Assembly (NCBI GenBank): GCA_902779355.1
Contig: CACZBF010000013.1
Span: 16,971 to 80,970 of the forward strand
Reading direction: 5' to 3'
Origin: an uncultured Lachnospiraceae bacterium
Lineage (GTDB): Bacteria > Bacillota > Clostridia > Lachnospirales > Lachnospiraceae
DNA length: 64,000 bases
Every line of letters begins with the position of its first letter. Positions within the stretch are counted from its first letter, which is position 1. Made by a program: the position numbers and the translations under genes. This document shows positions 25,344 through 34,285 of this stretch, piece after piece. The notes beneath the pieces are model-generated. The model was not told the DNA's origin. It saw only the letters and a program-made list of their open reading frames with translations, and searched no databases.

Positions 25344-26777
25344 TTATCTCCCGTCGTCTTCTTTCGCCAGAGGCAGCGTAAAAATGAACTCCGTTCCCAC
25401 ATCTTCCGTGGAGATCACGTTGATGTTTTCATTGTGGGCGGAGATAATATCTTTGACAATGGAGAGACCGAGACCGGTCCCTTTTTTGTCTCTTCCGCGG
25501 GAGCTGTCACTCTTATAGAAGCGCTCCCAGATCTTCCCGAGACTTTCCTTCGGAATCCCGACACCCCGATCTTTCACGGAAACAAAGACCTTTTCGTTTT
25601 TCAGGGTTGTTTCGATCGTGATGATGGAATCGTGATGGCTGAACTTGATCGCATTGTCGATCAGGTTGTAGAGCACCTGCTGGATTTTCGCCATATCGGC
25701 GGAAACCATGAGCTCTGCGCCTGTCAGGATCACTTCAAAAGTGATCCGCTTTTCGATGCAGGTTCCTTCAAACGTCTGCAGCGTGTGTTTGATGATGGCA
25801 TGGATATCGAAAGTGCTGATATCCAGGATCGTTCTGCCATGCGCACCGTATTTGTTGAGCTCAAGGATTCCGGCAGTCAGTTTGGTCAGGCGCTCCGTCT
25901 CAAACAGGATCGTCCGCAGGTATTTTTCCTGCATCTCGGGCGGGATCGTACCGTCCAGCATCGCCTCGATGTAGCCCTTGATGGAGGTCAGGGGCGAGCG
26001 GAAATCGTGAGAGACGTTGCTGATGAACTTTCGCTGGTCTTCTTCCAAGGTGTTCATTTCATCCGCCATATAGTTCAGGGAGGCGGAAAGGTAACCAATC
26101 TCGTTGCTTTGCCGGACCTTCACTTTCTTCTGGCTGAAATCGCCGCCTGCATACGCGCCAGCAACCTTCGCGATCCGTCGGATCGGATGGATGATGGTGA
26201 GCGCGATGATGAAAAGCACAAGAAACGCGATCCCTGTCAGGATCCCCCATGTGATATAAGAAATGTTCAAAATGCCATAGCCGGTCTCATTGATCGCCGT
26301 CAGAGGCTCATGCAGCACAACATAGCCGACAATCCCGTAGTTTCGCGTGATCGGGGCATAAACCGACAACTGATCCGTCGGGAAGTAACCGTAGAAGCTG
26401 CCGACCTGATAAAACCGGTTACCGAAATCCGTGGCGTCAAACTCCGGCAGGGTTTCCGGGTGGGACATATCTTCCACCGGACTTCTGGAGTTGACAAGGA
26501 TGGAGCCGTCCCGTCCGATGATCCAGATCTGGCAGCCCATATAGGAGTCCAGGATCTCCAGGTGTGCCCGGAGATCTTCTAAAGATTCCCGGTTCTGGTA
26601 GTATTCCTGTGCATAGTTTTTCGAGATGATGTTGGCTTCCCGGTACAATGTTTCCGAGGCGCGTCTGGTCATCAGAGACAGCACCAGATGCGAGGTGACG
26701 GTTGAGATCAGAATAAACCCGATGATGCCGAACGCCAGAAACAGCAGGATCAGCCGCAGATACAGTCGTTTTTTCAT
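25344..26777 (-). CDS. Membrane sensor histidine kinase
   Basis: 477 residues. Membrane helices at about 8-30 and 172-196 flank an extracytoplasmic sensor of about 140 residues. A HAMP domain (about 197-250) leads to the dimerisation/phospho-acceptor domain with H257 in VSHDFRSPLTS and an HATPase domain with N-box NLIDNAIKFS, G1 DRGVGIP, F-box and G2 GTGLGLSI. Very likely partner of the convergent OmpR-type regulator. It is the third gene of the mutS2-UDPGP-kinase minus-strand run, starting six bases after the UDPGP stop. No clear ribosome site precedes the ATG, so translation may depend on coupling. Confidence 0.92.
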   Translation of the reverse strand: MKKRLYLRLILLFLAFGIIGFILISTVTSHLVLSLMTRRASETLYREANIISKNYAQEYYQNRESLEDLRAHLEILDSYMGCQIWIIGRDGSILVNSRSPVEDMSHPETLPEFDATDFGNRFYQVGSFYGYFPTDQLSVYAPITRNYGIVGYVVLHEPLTAINETGYGILNISYITWGILTGIAFLVLFIIALTIIHPIRRIAKVAGAYAGGDFSQKKVKVRQSNEIGYLSASLNYMADEMNTLEEDQRKFISNVSHDFRSPLTSIKGYIEAMLDGTIPPEMQEKYLRTILFETERLTKLTAGILELNKYGAHGRTILDISTFDIHAIIKHTLQTFEGTCIEKRITFEVILTGAELMVSADMAKIQQVLYNLIDNAIKFSHHDSIITIETTLKNEKVFVSVKDRGVGIPKESLGKIWERFYKSDSSRGRDKKGTGLGLSIVKDIISAHNENINVISTEDVGTEFIFTLPLAKEDDGR

Positions 26778-26783
26778 GGATTT

Positions 26784-28010
26784 TTACAGGGTAATGCCGT
26801 TTTGTTTGCAAAGGGCGCGTGCCGATTCCACAGAGTCCACGCCGGTGGGGTTTTTGATGGGGGCAAATTCCTTCTCACGGATCACTTCATAGGGAAGGCA
26901 GGTGCGGAGCTGATGGATCATGTCAAGGACGAGCTGCTCGAACTTGTATCCATTCGGTTCTGATGGCTTCAGCGGATTCCCGTCGCTGTCCAGACAGGGA
27001 ATCTTCTTTTCCACAACATGCAGCGCCAGTTGATCATCAGAGAGACCGGTAAGCTCTTTTGCATGAAACAGGTAGTTCAGGATGACACCGTAATTGTACG
27101 CGGGATCACCATTCGCATCTTTTGCTTCCATCATTTCCGGAGAGAGTTCATAATACTCCACAATGGAGGGGCTTCCGTCTTCCAGACAGATGACACCGAC
27201 CTTTTCATCCGGCGTTGCTTTTTTCACGACTTTGGCGCCGACGGAAACATCGGCAAGCACAGTTGCCCCGACGAAGCAGGGATCACAGATCCGCTGCAGC
27301 ACGTTATCCACGGCAAAGACATTGATCCATTCGATGCCTTCCTCTTCCAAAATCCGATCCAAACCTGCGCGTACCATGGAGGAAAACCAGCCGCCATTTC
27401 CGTTTGGAGAGGTGGAGATCCGATTTTTTGCTTCCAGATAGGCTTTTCCGTTGTAATCGCAGGCTGGCGCCATATCCTGTTTGAAAAAGACGACGCGATC
27501 TTTCTGATAGCCGAAGTAATTCTGTTCTTCAAAAAATCGTACCGTGGCTTCGTGATTCTTTTCGCTCGTCATGATAAACAGACGGATCCAAGTATCGGTT
27601 TCTTTGACCACATCCAGCAGGTTTTCCACCAATCGCTGGAAAATATAGACATGTTTCGTTTCTCCGATGTCATACATCCCTTTGGGGTTGTCGGAGCCAA
27701 GTCTTGTGCCCATACCACCTGCGAGCAGCAGTGCAGCCGTCTTTCCGGCCTTGATAGCCGATACCCCCGCATCGTGAAATTCCTGCCTGCGCCGATCGAT
27801 CTCTGTTAATGTGGTGGCCGCCAGCGGCGAGAAAACACCGCGTTTTCCGGCGTGGACGCCGTCTTTGGCATGAGACAGCACGGAAAAGTCCGTTTCCTCA
27901 ATCTGAAGAAGGAGCTCTTCCTGCTCCGCAGGAGAAAGCGCATCATAGTATTGCAGGACGTGCTCCTGTCCGAAAGTTTGTAGTTTTTTTGCAGCTTCTT
28001 CTTTTGTCAT
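26784..28010 (-). CDS. UDPGP-family sugar-nucleotide uridylyltransferase
   Basis: 408 residues. Nucleotidyltransferase of the UDPGP type 1 family, related to eukaryotic UDP-GlcNAc pyrophosphorylase and UDP-glucose pyrophosphorylase. The signature ALLLAGGMGTRLGSDNPKG (about residue 93) holds the uridine-binding loop, and GNGG within STSPNGNGGWF is the sugar-side loop. It makes UDP-GlcNAc, UDP-GalNAc or UDP-glucose from UTP and the sugar 1-phosphate; the choice cannot be made from sequence. AAGGAG precedes the ATG. It lies 12 bases after mutS2, whose product has no obvious metabolic link. Confidence 0.85.
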   Translation of the reverse strand: MTKEEAAKKLQTFGQEHVLQYYDALSPAEQEELLLQIEETDFSVLSHAKDGVHAGKRGVFSPLAATTLTEIDRRRQEFHDAGVSAIKAGKTAALLLAGGMGTRLGSDNPKGMYDIGETKHVYIFQRLVENLLDVVKETDTWIRLFIMTSEKNHEATVRFFEEQNYFGYQKDRVVFFKQDMAPACDYNGKAYLEAKNRISTSPNGNGGWFSSMVRAGLDRILEEEGIEWINVFAVDNVLQRICDPCFVGATVLADVSVGAKVVKKATPDEKVGVICLEDGSPSIVEYYELSPEMMEAKDANGDPAYNYGVILNYLFHAKELTGLSDDQLALHVVEKKIPCLDSDGNPLKPSEPNGYKFEQLVLDMIHQLRTCLPYEVIREKEFAPIKNPTGVDSVESARALCKQNGITL

Positions 28011-28022
28011 GGTTTTTCTCCT

Positions 28023-30401
28023 TTATTTGAAAGTTGCAATGGTGACCCCGGCGTCGCCTTCTCCGTACTCGCCGAGATGATACTCATCAATATAGGGCAA
28101 TTTCTTTAAGTGTTGCCAGACCGCATTGCGAAGCGCACCGGTTCCTTTGCCGTGGACGATCCGGACGGATGGGATATGCGCCAGTAATGCATCATCCAGA
28201 TATTTATCAAGGATTGCGACAGCTTCAGCGGTGGTCTTTCCGATCAGATTCACTTCCGCGCTGACAGAAGCGGATTTGGATAATTTGATCTTTCCGGCGC
28301 CGCTGGCAGCCTTTTTTGTGGCAGCGCCCGGTTCGTCCGGTAAAATCTCCAGATCACGAATGTTGACCGTGCTGGATAAGATCCCCATCTGTACGGTGAG
28401 ATCTCCTTTTGCATTTGGAAGCGTGTGGACAGTCCCATTCAGGTTCATGGAACGGACTCTGACACGATCGCCGATGGAGACGCTCTTTGGCGCGGTATGA
28501 GAAGAGCTGTCCTTTTGCTGTTTTTTGGAACGCCGGTTTTCGGAAGCCTTGATCTGTTCACGGAGCGCGGACCGCTCCTGTTCCATGTCGCGGATCGCAT
28601 CCGAGTCGGGATGGTATTTTCTGAAATCACGGATGGTACGATCGGCGTAATCCTTTGCTTCCTGTAGAATCCGCGCCGCTTCTTCGTTTGCTTCCCTTAG
28701 GATCCTGTCTCTGGTATCTTCGATCCGTTCTTTTTTCTCGTGTGCGGTCTGGTGCGCTTGTTCGGCTTCTTCTTTCAGCCGTTTGATCTCTGCCTGCTCT
28801 TTTTCAGCCGTCAGGCGGCTTTCTTCCAGATCTGCGATCAGGTCCTCGAAGTCCTTGGCCTGCGTGGACATATTTTCCTTTGCTTCTTCGATCAGCGTTT
28901 CAGGAAGACCAAGTTTTTGCGAGATCGCAAAAGCATTGCTTTTTCCGGGGATACCGGTCAGCAAGCGGTAGGTAGGACTGAGTGTCTCCACGTCAAACTC
29001 GCAGCTGGCGTTTTCCACGCCTTCTGTTGTCATGGCGTAGATCTTCAGCTCGCTGTAATGCGTGGTCGCCATGGTACGGATATGGCGGCGATGAAGATCG
29101 GAGAGGATAGCGGTCGCAAGTGCTGCTCCTTCCGTCGGATCCGTCCCGGCACAGAGCTCGTCAAAAAGCACAAGAGAGCGGTCATTGACGTGCTTTAAAA
29201 TATAAACAATATTGGTCGTGTGCGCGGAAAAGGTGGAAAGAGACTGCTCGATGCTCTGCTCATCACCAATGTCCGCATAGACCGTATGAAATACGGAAAG
29301 TTCGGAACGATCCGCAGCCGGGATCAGCATTCCGGCAAGCCCCATCAAAGTCAGGAGGCCGACAGTCTTTAAGGAAACGGTTTTGCCGCCGGTGTTCGGA
29401 CCGGTTATGATCAATTGATCATAGTCCTCTCCCAGTGTCAGGTCGATCGGAACCGCTTTTTTCGGATCCAGAAGCGGATGCCGTGCTTTTCTCAGACGGA
29501 TACGGCCGGAGTCATTGAGCAGTGGTACGGATCCATTGTATTCCAAGGCATAAGCGGCTTTTGCAAAAATAAAGTCAAGCCTCGTTATGGTGTTATAATC
29601 TTCCTGAAGGGCTTCCTGTTGCGCGCGAACGCGATCCGTCAGCATATTCAGGATGATCTGGATCTCTTCCTGCTCCTTTAAGTGGAGTTCTTTTAATTCA
29701 TTATTCAGATTGACCACGGCCATCGGCTCAATGAACAAGGTGGAGCCGCTGCCGGACTGATCATGGATCATGCCGGGGACAAAGGACTTCGAGGAAGCCT
29801 TGACGGGCAGGCAATACCGGCCGTCCCGCATCGTGATCACGGAATCCTGCAAGTGATCTCTGAGATCCTGGTGATTTAACATGGAGGTCATCTGGTTATG
29901 GATCCTGTCGCCCATGCCGCGGATCTTTCGCCGCAGATCCTTGAGTGTCGGGCTTGCATCATCTGCGATCTCGTCCGCAGAGACAATGCAGCGTCGTATT
30001 TCACCCGACAGATCCGGAAGCGGCGTCAGAAGCGAAAGATAAGGGTCAAGGGAGTCCGGATGCTCCGGAGTCTCTGTGTCTTTGAAAAAGGAAAACACCT
30101 GCTGGACACATTCCAGGGTAGATGCAATGTCAAGAAGCTCCCCCGCACCGAGATTGCCGCCGATGGAAAGGTGCTTGAGAGAAGGGATCAGATCCTTTAC
30201 CCCTCCAAAAGAAAGCCGGCCGTTCTTCAAAAGCCGGCCGAGCGCATCGTTCGTTTCCAGAAGAGCGGTTTCGATCTCTTTCGGATCTTTCATCGGCTCC
30301 AGCTTTTTACAGAGCCGTCGTCCCCGTTCCGACCCGGCATGACCGGTCAGACGCTCGATGATCTGTGTGTATTCCAAAAGTTTCAGTGCGCGGTGATTCA
30401 T
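28023..30401 (-). CDS. mutS2: Endonuclease MutS2
   Basis: 792 residues from the ATG at 30401. The frame opens 19 codons further up at 30458, but the family start (MNHRALKLLEY) is at 30401 and a promoter -10 box lies six bases before it. Domains: MutS clamp-like region (about 1-290), ATPase with Walker A TGPNTGGKT and a DELCAGTDP Walker B, a long coiled coil (about 510-640), and a C-terminal Smr nuclease domain with VRIVHGKGTGALR. MutS2 suppresses homologous recombination and, in Bacillus, rescues collided ribosomes. It leads the minus-strand run with the UDPGP enzyme and the histidine kinase. Confidence 0.94.
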   Translation of the reverse strand: MNHRALKLLEYTQIIERLTGHAGSERGRRLCKKLEPMKDPKEIETALLETNDALGRLLKNGRLSFGGVKDLIPSLKHLSIGGNLGAGELLDIASTLECVQQVFSFFKDTETPEHPDSLDPYLSLLTPLPDLSGEIRRCIVSADEIADDASPTLKDLRRKIRGMGDRIHNQMTSMLNHQDLRDHLQDSVITMRDGRYCLPVKASSKSFVPGMIHDQSGSGSTLFIEPMAVVNLNNELKELHLKEQEEIQIILNMLTDRVRAQQEALQEDYNTITRLDFIFAKAAYALEYNGSVPLLNDSGRIRLRKARHPLLDPKKAVPIDLTLGEDYDQLIITGPNTGGKTVSLKTVGLLTLMGLAGMLIPAADRSELSVFHTVYADIGDEQSIEQSLSTFSAHTTNIVYILKHVNDRSLVLFDELCAGTDPTEGAALATAILSDLHRRHIRTMATTHYSELKIYAMTTEGVENASCEFDVETLSPTYRLLTGIPGKSNAFAISQKLGLPETLIEEAKENMSTQAKDFEDLIADLEESRLTAEKEQAEIKRLKEEAEQAHQTAHEKKERIEDTRDRILREANEEAARILQEAKDYADRTIRDFRKYHPDSDAIRDMEQERSALREQIKASENRRSKKQQKDSSSHTAPKSVSIGDRVRVRSMNLNGTVHTLPNAKGDLTVQMGILSSTVNIRDLEILPDEPGAATKKAASGAGKIKLSKSASVSAEVNLIGKTTAEAVAILDKYLDDALLAHIPSVRIVHGKGTGALRNAVWQHLKKLPYIDEYHLGEYGEGDAGVTIATFK

Positions 30402-30407
30402 GTGTTC

Positions 30408-30436
30408 AGTATAACGCCAGACGGGGGACTTTTCAA
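30408..30436 (-). promoter_or_regulatory. Predicted leaderless promoter of mutS2
   Basis: Minus strand: TTGAAA (30431-30436), 17 bases, TATACT (30408-30413). The expected first base is 30401, the A of the mutS2 ATG, and there is no ribosome site. The -35 box lies back to back with that of the divergent promoter (one base between). Confidence 0.6.
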
Positions 30437-30437
30437 C

Positions 30438-30466
30438 TTGCAACCACGCCGATTCCATTCTATAAT
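30438..30466 (+). promoter_or_regulatory. Predicted leaderless promoter of the HtrA-like gene
   Basis: TTGCAA (30438-30443), 17 bases, perfect TATAAT (30461-30466). Expected start 30473, one base before the ATG at 30474. GAGGG occurs between the -10 box and the ATG but would not be in the mRNA. Confidence 0.6.
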
Positions 30467-30473
30467 GAGGGTT

Positions 30474-31805
30474 ATGCAGGATCAGGAAGAGAAAGAGACT
30501 CAGGAAGAAGAAAAAAAAGAAGACTTTTCCTTTATGACGGAAAAGATCAAGGAGAAGCCAATCAATAAGCGGAAGATCGTTTCACGTATTCTGCTTACTT
30601 TACTTTGTGCGGTCATTTTCGGGATCGTGGCATCCCTTGTCATCGCTTTTCTCGTCCCACGTCTGCAAAAGAAGATCACGCCGGAGGAACAGCCTGAGAT
30701 GATCGTGATTCCCCGGGATGAGCGTATTCCGGAGACGGAAAGCGAGTCTGAGAGTGAGACCGAGACGGAGACCGAAGAGAGCACGGAAGAGCCTTCCACG
30801 GAAGAGATTGCAAGTACGGAGCCCCTGGAAGTAGCGGATCTTCTGCCTGAGCAGCAGCAGAAGCTGCGAAAACAGCTATATGCGATCGGGGAAGAGGCGA
30901 ACCGTTTTATCGTGACAGTGACGGGGGTCAAGAGTGACACGGACTGGTTTAATGCCGTATACAGCAGTGAGGACAAGGCAAGTGGACTCATTGTGGCAAA
31001 TACCGGTGACGAGATCCTGATCGTAACGGAAAACAGCGTGATCCGCGGTGCGGAGACGACGACCGTGACATTTGTGAACGGAGAAACCGCAGATGCGGCC
31101 TTAAAGGGCGCGGACGGTGTCACGGGGCTCGCGGTTCTGACCGTTCCGGTTCAGGCACTGAAGGAAGAAACACTTCAGGAGATCATGACAGCGACACTGG
31201 CGAACTCTTTGAATGTGACGAAGGGAACCACAGTGCTTGCATTGGGCAGTCCCCTCGGGACGAATTATTCGATCCTGGCCGGTTCGATCACAGGGACAGG
31301 AGACAGTATTTTCCTTGCGGATGCTGTGTTCACGGTATTCCAGACGGATATTATCACCGCAAACAGCGGAAACGGCGTGTTGGTGAATCTTGAAAAGGAA
31401 GTCATCGGATTTATGCGGAAGGAAAATGCATCTGTAGGTACTATTTCCGCTATTTCCGTTTCAGAGTTGAAGAGCCTTTTGGAGAAGTTGGAGAACGGAC
31501 TGGATGTGCCGTATCTTGGCCTTTATATCAGTACGGTCACGAAATCGATCGCCGAGGAATATGATCTGCCGCAGGGTGTTTATATCAATTCCGTAGAGAT
31601 GGATTCTCCGGGGATGGAAGCAAACCTCCTGAGCGGAGATGTGATCGTGGAGATTGATGGGGCGAAGGTGACGGATGCGGAAAGCTACCGGACAGCCCTG
31701 TTTGAGCATGTACCGGGAGATACCATGCGGATCGTCGTGGAGCGTCTCGGGAGTGAGGGCTATACCAAGGTTTCCTGCACGGCCACGGTAGGGATCTGCG
31801 AGTAA
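30474..31805 (+). CDS. Membrane-anchored HtrA-like protein with degenerate protease site and PDZ domain
   Basis: 443 residues. A very acidic N-terminus (1-20) and a basic patch precede one membrane helix (about 38-61), then an acidic Glu/Ser/Thr linker (about 88-120), a trypsin-like domain (about 140-320) and a PDZ domain (about 343-435, with YINSVEMDSPGMEANLLSGD). In active S1C proteases the triad sits in NHVI, DLAVL and GNSGGP. Here these positions read NSVI (S188), GLAVL (G218) and NSGNG (S298). His and Asp are therefore gone while Ser remains, so proteolysis is unlikely. Probable role: a peptide-binding scaffold or regulator outside the membrane. The start at 30474 is set by the promoter. 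Confidence 0.8.
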   Translation: MQDQEEKETQEEEKKEDFSFMTEKIKEKPINKRKIVSRILLTLLCAVIFGIVASLVIAFLVPRLQKKITPEEQPEMIVIPRDERIPETESESESETETETEESTEEPSTEEIASTEPLEVADLLPEQQQKLRKQLYAIGEEANRFIVTVTGVKSDTDWFNAVYSSEDKASGLIVANTGDEILIVTENSVIRGAETTTVTFVNGETADAALKGADGVTGLAVLTVPVQALKEETLQEIMTATLANSLNVTKGTTVLALGSPLGTNYSILAGSITGTGDSIFLADAVFTVFQTDIITANSGNGVLVNLEKEVIGFMRKENASVGTISAISVSELKSLLEKLENGLDVPYLGLYISTVTKSIAEEYDLPQGVYINSVEMDSPGMEANLLSGDVIVEIDGAKVTDAESYRTALFEHVPGDTMRIVVERLGSEGYTKVSCTATVGICE

Positions 31806-31843
31806 AACCGGATCAGGATGATCTTAGAGAAAGAGGAACATAG

Positions 31844-32788
31844 ATGAAATATATCGAAACATTACGCGAAGGAGAGAAGATCCAGGAAATTTATCTTTGC
31901 AAACAGAAGAATTCCTTACTGACGAAGGCGGGGAAACCATACGACAATCTGATCTTGCAGGACAAGACCGGAACGATCAATGCAAAGATCTGGGATCCGT
32001 CTTCCCAGGGGATTGAAGAATTCGACGCGCTGGACTATATCGCAGTCAACGGTGATGTCACAAGCTTTATGGGTGCGCTGCAGCTGAATGTGAGACGGGT
32101 GCGCAAGGTTTCGGAAGGGGAATACAGTCCGGCGGATTATCTGCCGGTATCCGAGAACGATTCTGCACAGATGATGACCTCTCTGCAGTCCTATATCGCA
32201 AGCATCCAGAACCCATATCTGAAGCAGCTTCTGGCAGCGTTCTTTGAAGACAGCGCGTTTGTTGCGCGGTTTGAGAAGCATTCGGCCGCAAAAAGTGTGC
32301 ATCACGGGTTTGTCGGCGGACTTCTGGAGCATACATTGTCCGTCACGATCAACTGTGATTTTTTTGCAAAACGCTATCCTGTTCTGAACCGGGATCTTTT
32401 GCTCACGGCTGCGATCTGCCATGATATCGGAAAACTTTCCGAACTTTCGGATTTTCCGCAGAATGACTATACGGATGAGGGGCAGTTGCTTGGTCATATC
32501 GTAATGGGCGCAAATATGGTGTCGGAAAAGATCAGGGAGATCGAAGGATTTCCGAAGCAGCTCCGCAGCGAATTGCTGCATTGCATCCTGGCGCATCACG
32601 GTGAGCTGGAGTATGGATCTCCGAAGAAACCGGCGCTGGCGGAAGCGATGGCATTATCCTTTGCAGACAATCTGGACGCGAAGATGGAGACTGTTAAGGA
32701 ACTGTTCAATGGAATCCCGGAGGGAAATACCGATTGGCTCGGGTTCAACCGCGTTTTGGATACCAATATCAGACGTACCGGAAAGTGA
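31844..32788 (+). CDS. yhaM: YhaM-type 3'-5' exonuclease (OB fold plus HD domain)
   Basis: 314 residues, family length. An N-terminal OB-fold nucleic-acid-binding domain (about 10-95) is followed by an HD phosphohydrolase domain with HGFVGGLLEHT (His ligands at about 155 and 163), the metal pair in ICHDIGK (H193, D194), and further ligands in LLGHIVMGA and ILAHHGELEYG. YhaM-family enzymes are Mn-dependent 3'-5' exoribonucleases in Firmicutes. It lies 38 bases after the HtrA-like gene with GAAAGAGGAA as ribosome site and 7 bases before the rRNA methyltransferase gene. Confidence 0.92.
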   Translation: MKYIETLREGEKIQEIYLCKQKNSLLTKAGKPYDNLILQDKTGTINAKIWDPSSQGIEEFDALDYIAVNGDVTSFMGALQLNVRRVRKVSEGEYSPADYLPVSENDSAQMMTSLQSYIASIQNPYLKQLLAAFFEDSAFVARFEKHSAAKSVHHGFVGGLLEHTLSVTINCDFFAKRYPVLNRDLLLTAAICHDIGKLSELSDFPQNDYTDEGQLLGHIVMGANMVSEKIREIEGFPKQLRSELLHCILAHHGELEYGSPKKPALAEAMALSFADNLDAKMETVKELFNGIPEGNTDWLGFNRVLDTNIRRTGK

Positions 32789-32795
32789 GAGTTGC

Positions 32796-34235
32796 ATGTT
32801 TCAGAAGAATGATGAGATCGAACTTGTCATAGAGGATCTGTCAACAGACGGTGAGGGCATCGGAAAAGCCGATGGCTTCACCTTTTTTGTCAAAGATACG
32901 GTTCCGGGTGATCATATCACGGCAACGGTGATGAAGCTGAAAAAAACCTACGGATATGCAAAATTGCAGGAGATCAAAAAGGCTTCTGCCGATCGGGTGG
33001 AGGCGCAATGCCCGGTTGCAAAGCAATGCGGCGGCTGTACATTGCAGGAAATGTCTTATCCGGCGCAGCTTCGGTTCAAAGAGACATTGGTAAGAAATGC
33101 GCTGCTTCGTATTGCGGGTTTTTCGGAAGACCAGGTCGATCTGATCATGCAGCCGATCATCGGGATGGAGGATTCATCTCCGTTTCGTTATCGCAACAAG
33201 GCGTTGTTCCCTGTAGGATCTACGGTCGGGCAGGATGATCAAACCCATCTGACCGCAGGGTTTTATGCGGCACGCACGCATAGTCTGATTCCGGTGGATG
33301 ATTGTCTGCTCGGGATCGAAGAAAACAAAGAGATCTTGGAAAGGATTCTCGTTTGGATGGAAGCCGAGGAAAATGAGCCTTATGATGAGGAAAGCGGTGA
33401 GGGATGCATCCGCCACATCATGATCCGCAAGGGTTTTCAGACCGGAGAGATCTTAGTCTGTCTCGTGATCAACCGACCGATCCAGGGCGGAGAGGCCTTG
33501 ATCGATACGCTTTCCAAAGTTCCCGGTCTTGTCGGCATTTCTCTGAATTTTAACCAAAAGAAGACGAATGTGATCTTTGGAGACCGCACATTCTCGTTTT
33601 GGGGAAAGCCCTCCGTGATGGATACCATCGGCGATGTAAAGTTCGAGATTTCCGCGCAGTCCTTTTTCCAGGTGAATCCGGTACAGACGGAAAAGCTCTA
33701 TCAAAAGGTGCTTGAATATGCAACATTGACAGGGAAAGAGATCGTTTGGGATCTCTTCTGCGGGATCGGCACGATCTCTCTGTTTCTTGCAAAGCAGGCA
33801 AAAAAGGTATACGGCGTGGAAATGGTGCCGCAGGCAGTCGAGGATGCAAAGAAAAACGCGCGCATTAACGGGATCAAAAATGCCGTCTTTTATACAGGAA
33901 AAGCAGAAGAGAAGTATCTTTCCGAAAAGCCGGATGTCATCGTGATTGACCCGCCGCGGAAGGGATGTGAGTTGAAACTGCTGTATACGATCTGTGAGAC
34001 AGCGCCGAAACGCATCGTCTACGTCAGTTGTGATCCTGCAACGCTTGCCAGAGACCTTGCGTTCCTCTGTGAAAACGACTATCGTCCGGAGGAAGTGACG
34101 CCGGTTGACATGTTCCCGATGACGAGACATGTGGAGACTGTTGTTCTCCTGGGTAAAAATGTTACAAGGTCAAAATCTCATGTAGATCTGGGCTTGGATG
34201 TAGAGGATTATTATAGAATCAAGGATTCGGAATAG
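32796..34235 (+). CDS. rlmD: 23S rRNA (uracil-5-)-methyltransferase, RlmD/RlmCD type
   Basis: 479 residues from the ATG at 32796; a longer frame upstream lies inside yhaM. Domains: TRAM RNA-binding domain (1-62), an Fe-S cysteine cluster CPVAKQCGGC (C72, C78, C81; a fourth Cys is plausibly in DDCLLG), and a SAM methyltransferase domain with WDLFCGIGTIS and the catalytic Cys in YVSCDPATL. It methylates C5 of specific 23S rRNA uridines; one enzyme often does two sites in Firmicutes. An extra acidic tail of about 20 residues ends the protein. Ribosome site is weak, coupling to yhaM likely. Confidence 0.92.
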   Translation: MFQKNDEIELVIEDLSTDGEGIGKADGFTFFVKDTVPGDHITATVMKLKKTYGYAKLQEIKKASADRVEAQCPVAKQCGGCTLQEMSYPAQLRFKETLVRNALLRIAGFSEDQVDLIMQPIIGMEDSSPFRYRNKALFPVGSTVGQDDQTHLTAGFYAARTHSLIPVDDCLLGIEENKEILERILVWMEAEENEPYDEESGEGCIRHIMIRKGFQTGEILVCLVINRPIQGGEALIDTLSKVPGLVGISLNFNQKKTNVIFGDRTFSFWGKPSVMDTIGDVKFEISAQSFFQVNPVQTEKLYQKVLEYATLTGKEIVWDLFCGIGTISLFLAKQAKKVYGVEMVPQAVEDAKKNARINGIKNAVFYTGKAEEKYLSEKPDVIVIDPPRKGCELKLLYTICETAPKRIVYVSCDPATLARDLAFLCENDYRPEEVTPVDMFPMTRHVETVVLLGKNVTRSKSHVDLGLDVEDYYRIKDSE

Positions 34236-34285
34236 AACGCAGATGAATATGGTTCAAATGTTTTATTAACGAGGACGAGCGCTTT

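Noticed and set aside
29898..30473. Long plus-strand extension of the HtrA-like protein across mutS2
   Set aside because: Antisense to mutS2 coding sequence; promoter and membrane-anchor position place the start at 30474.
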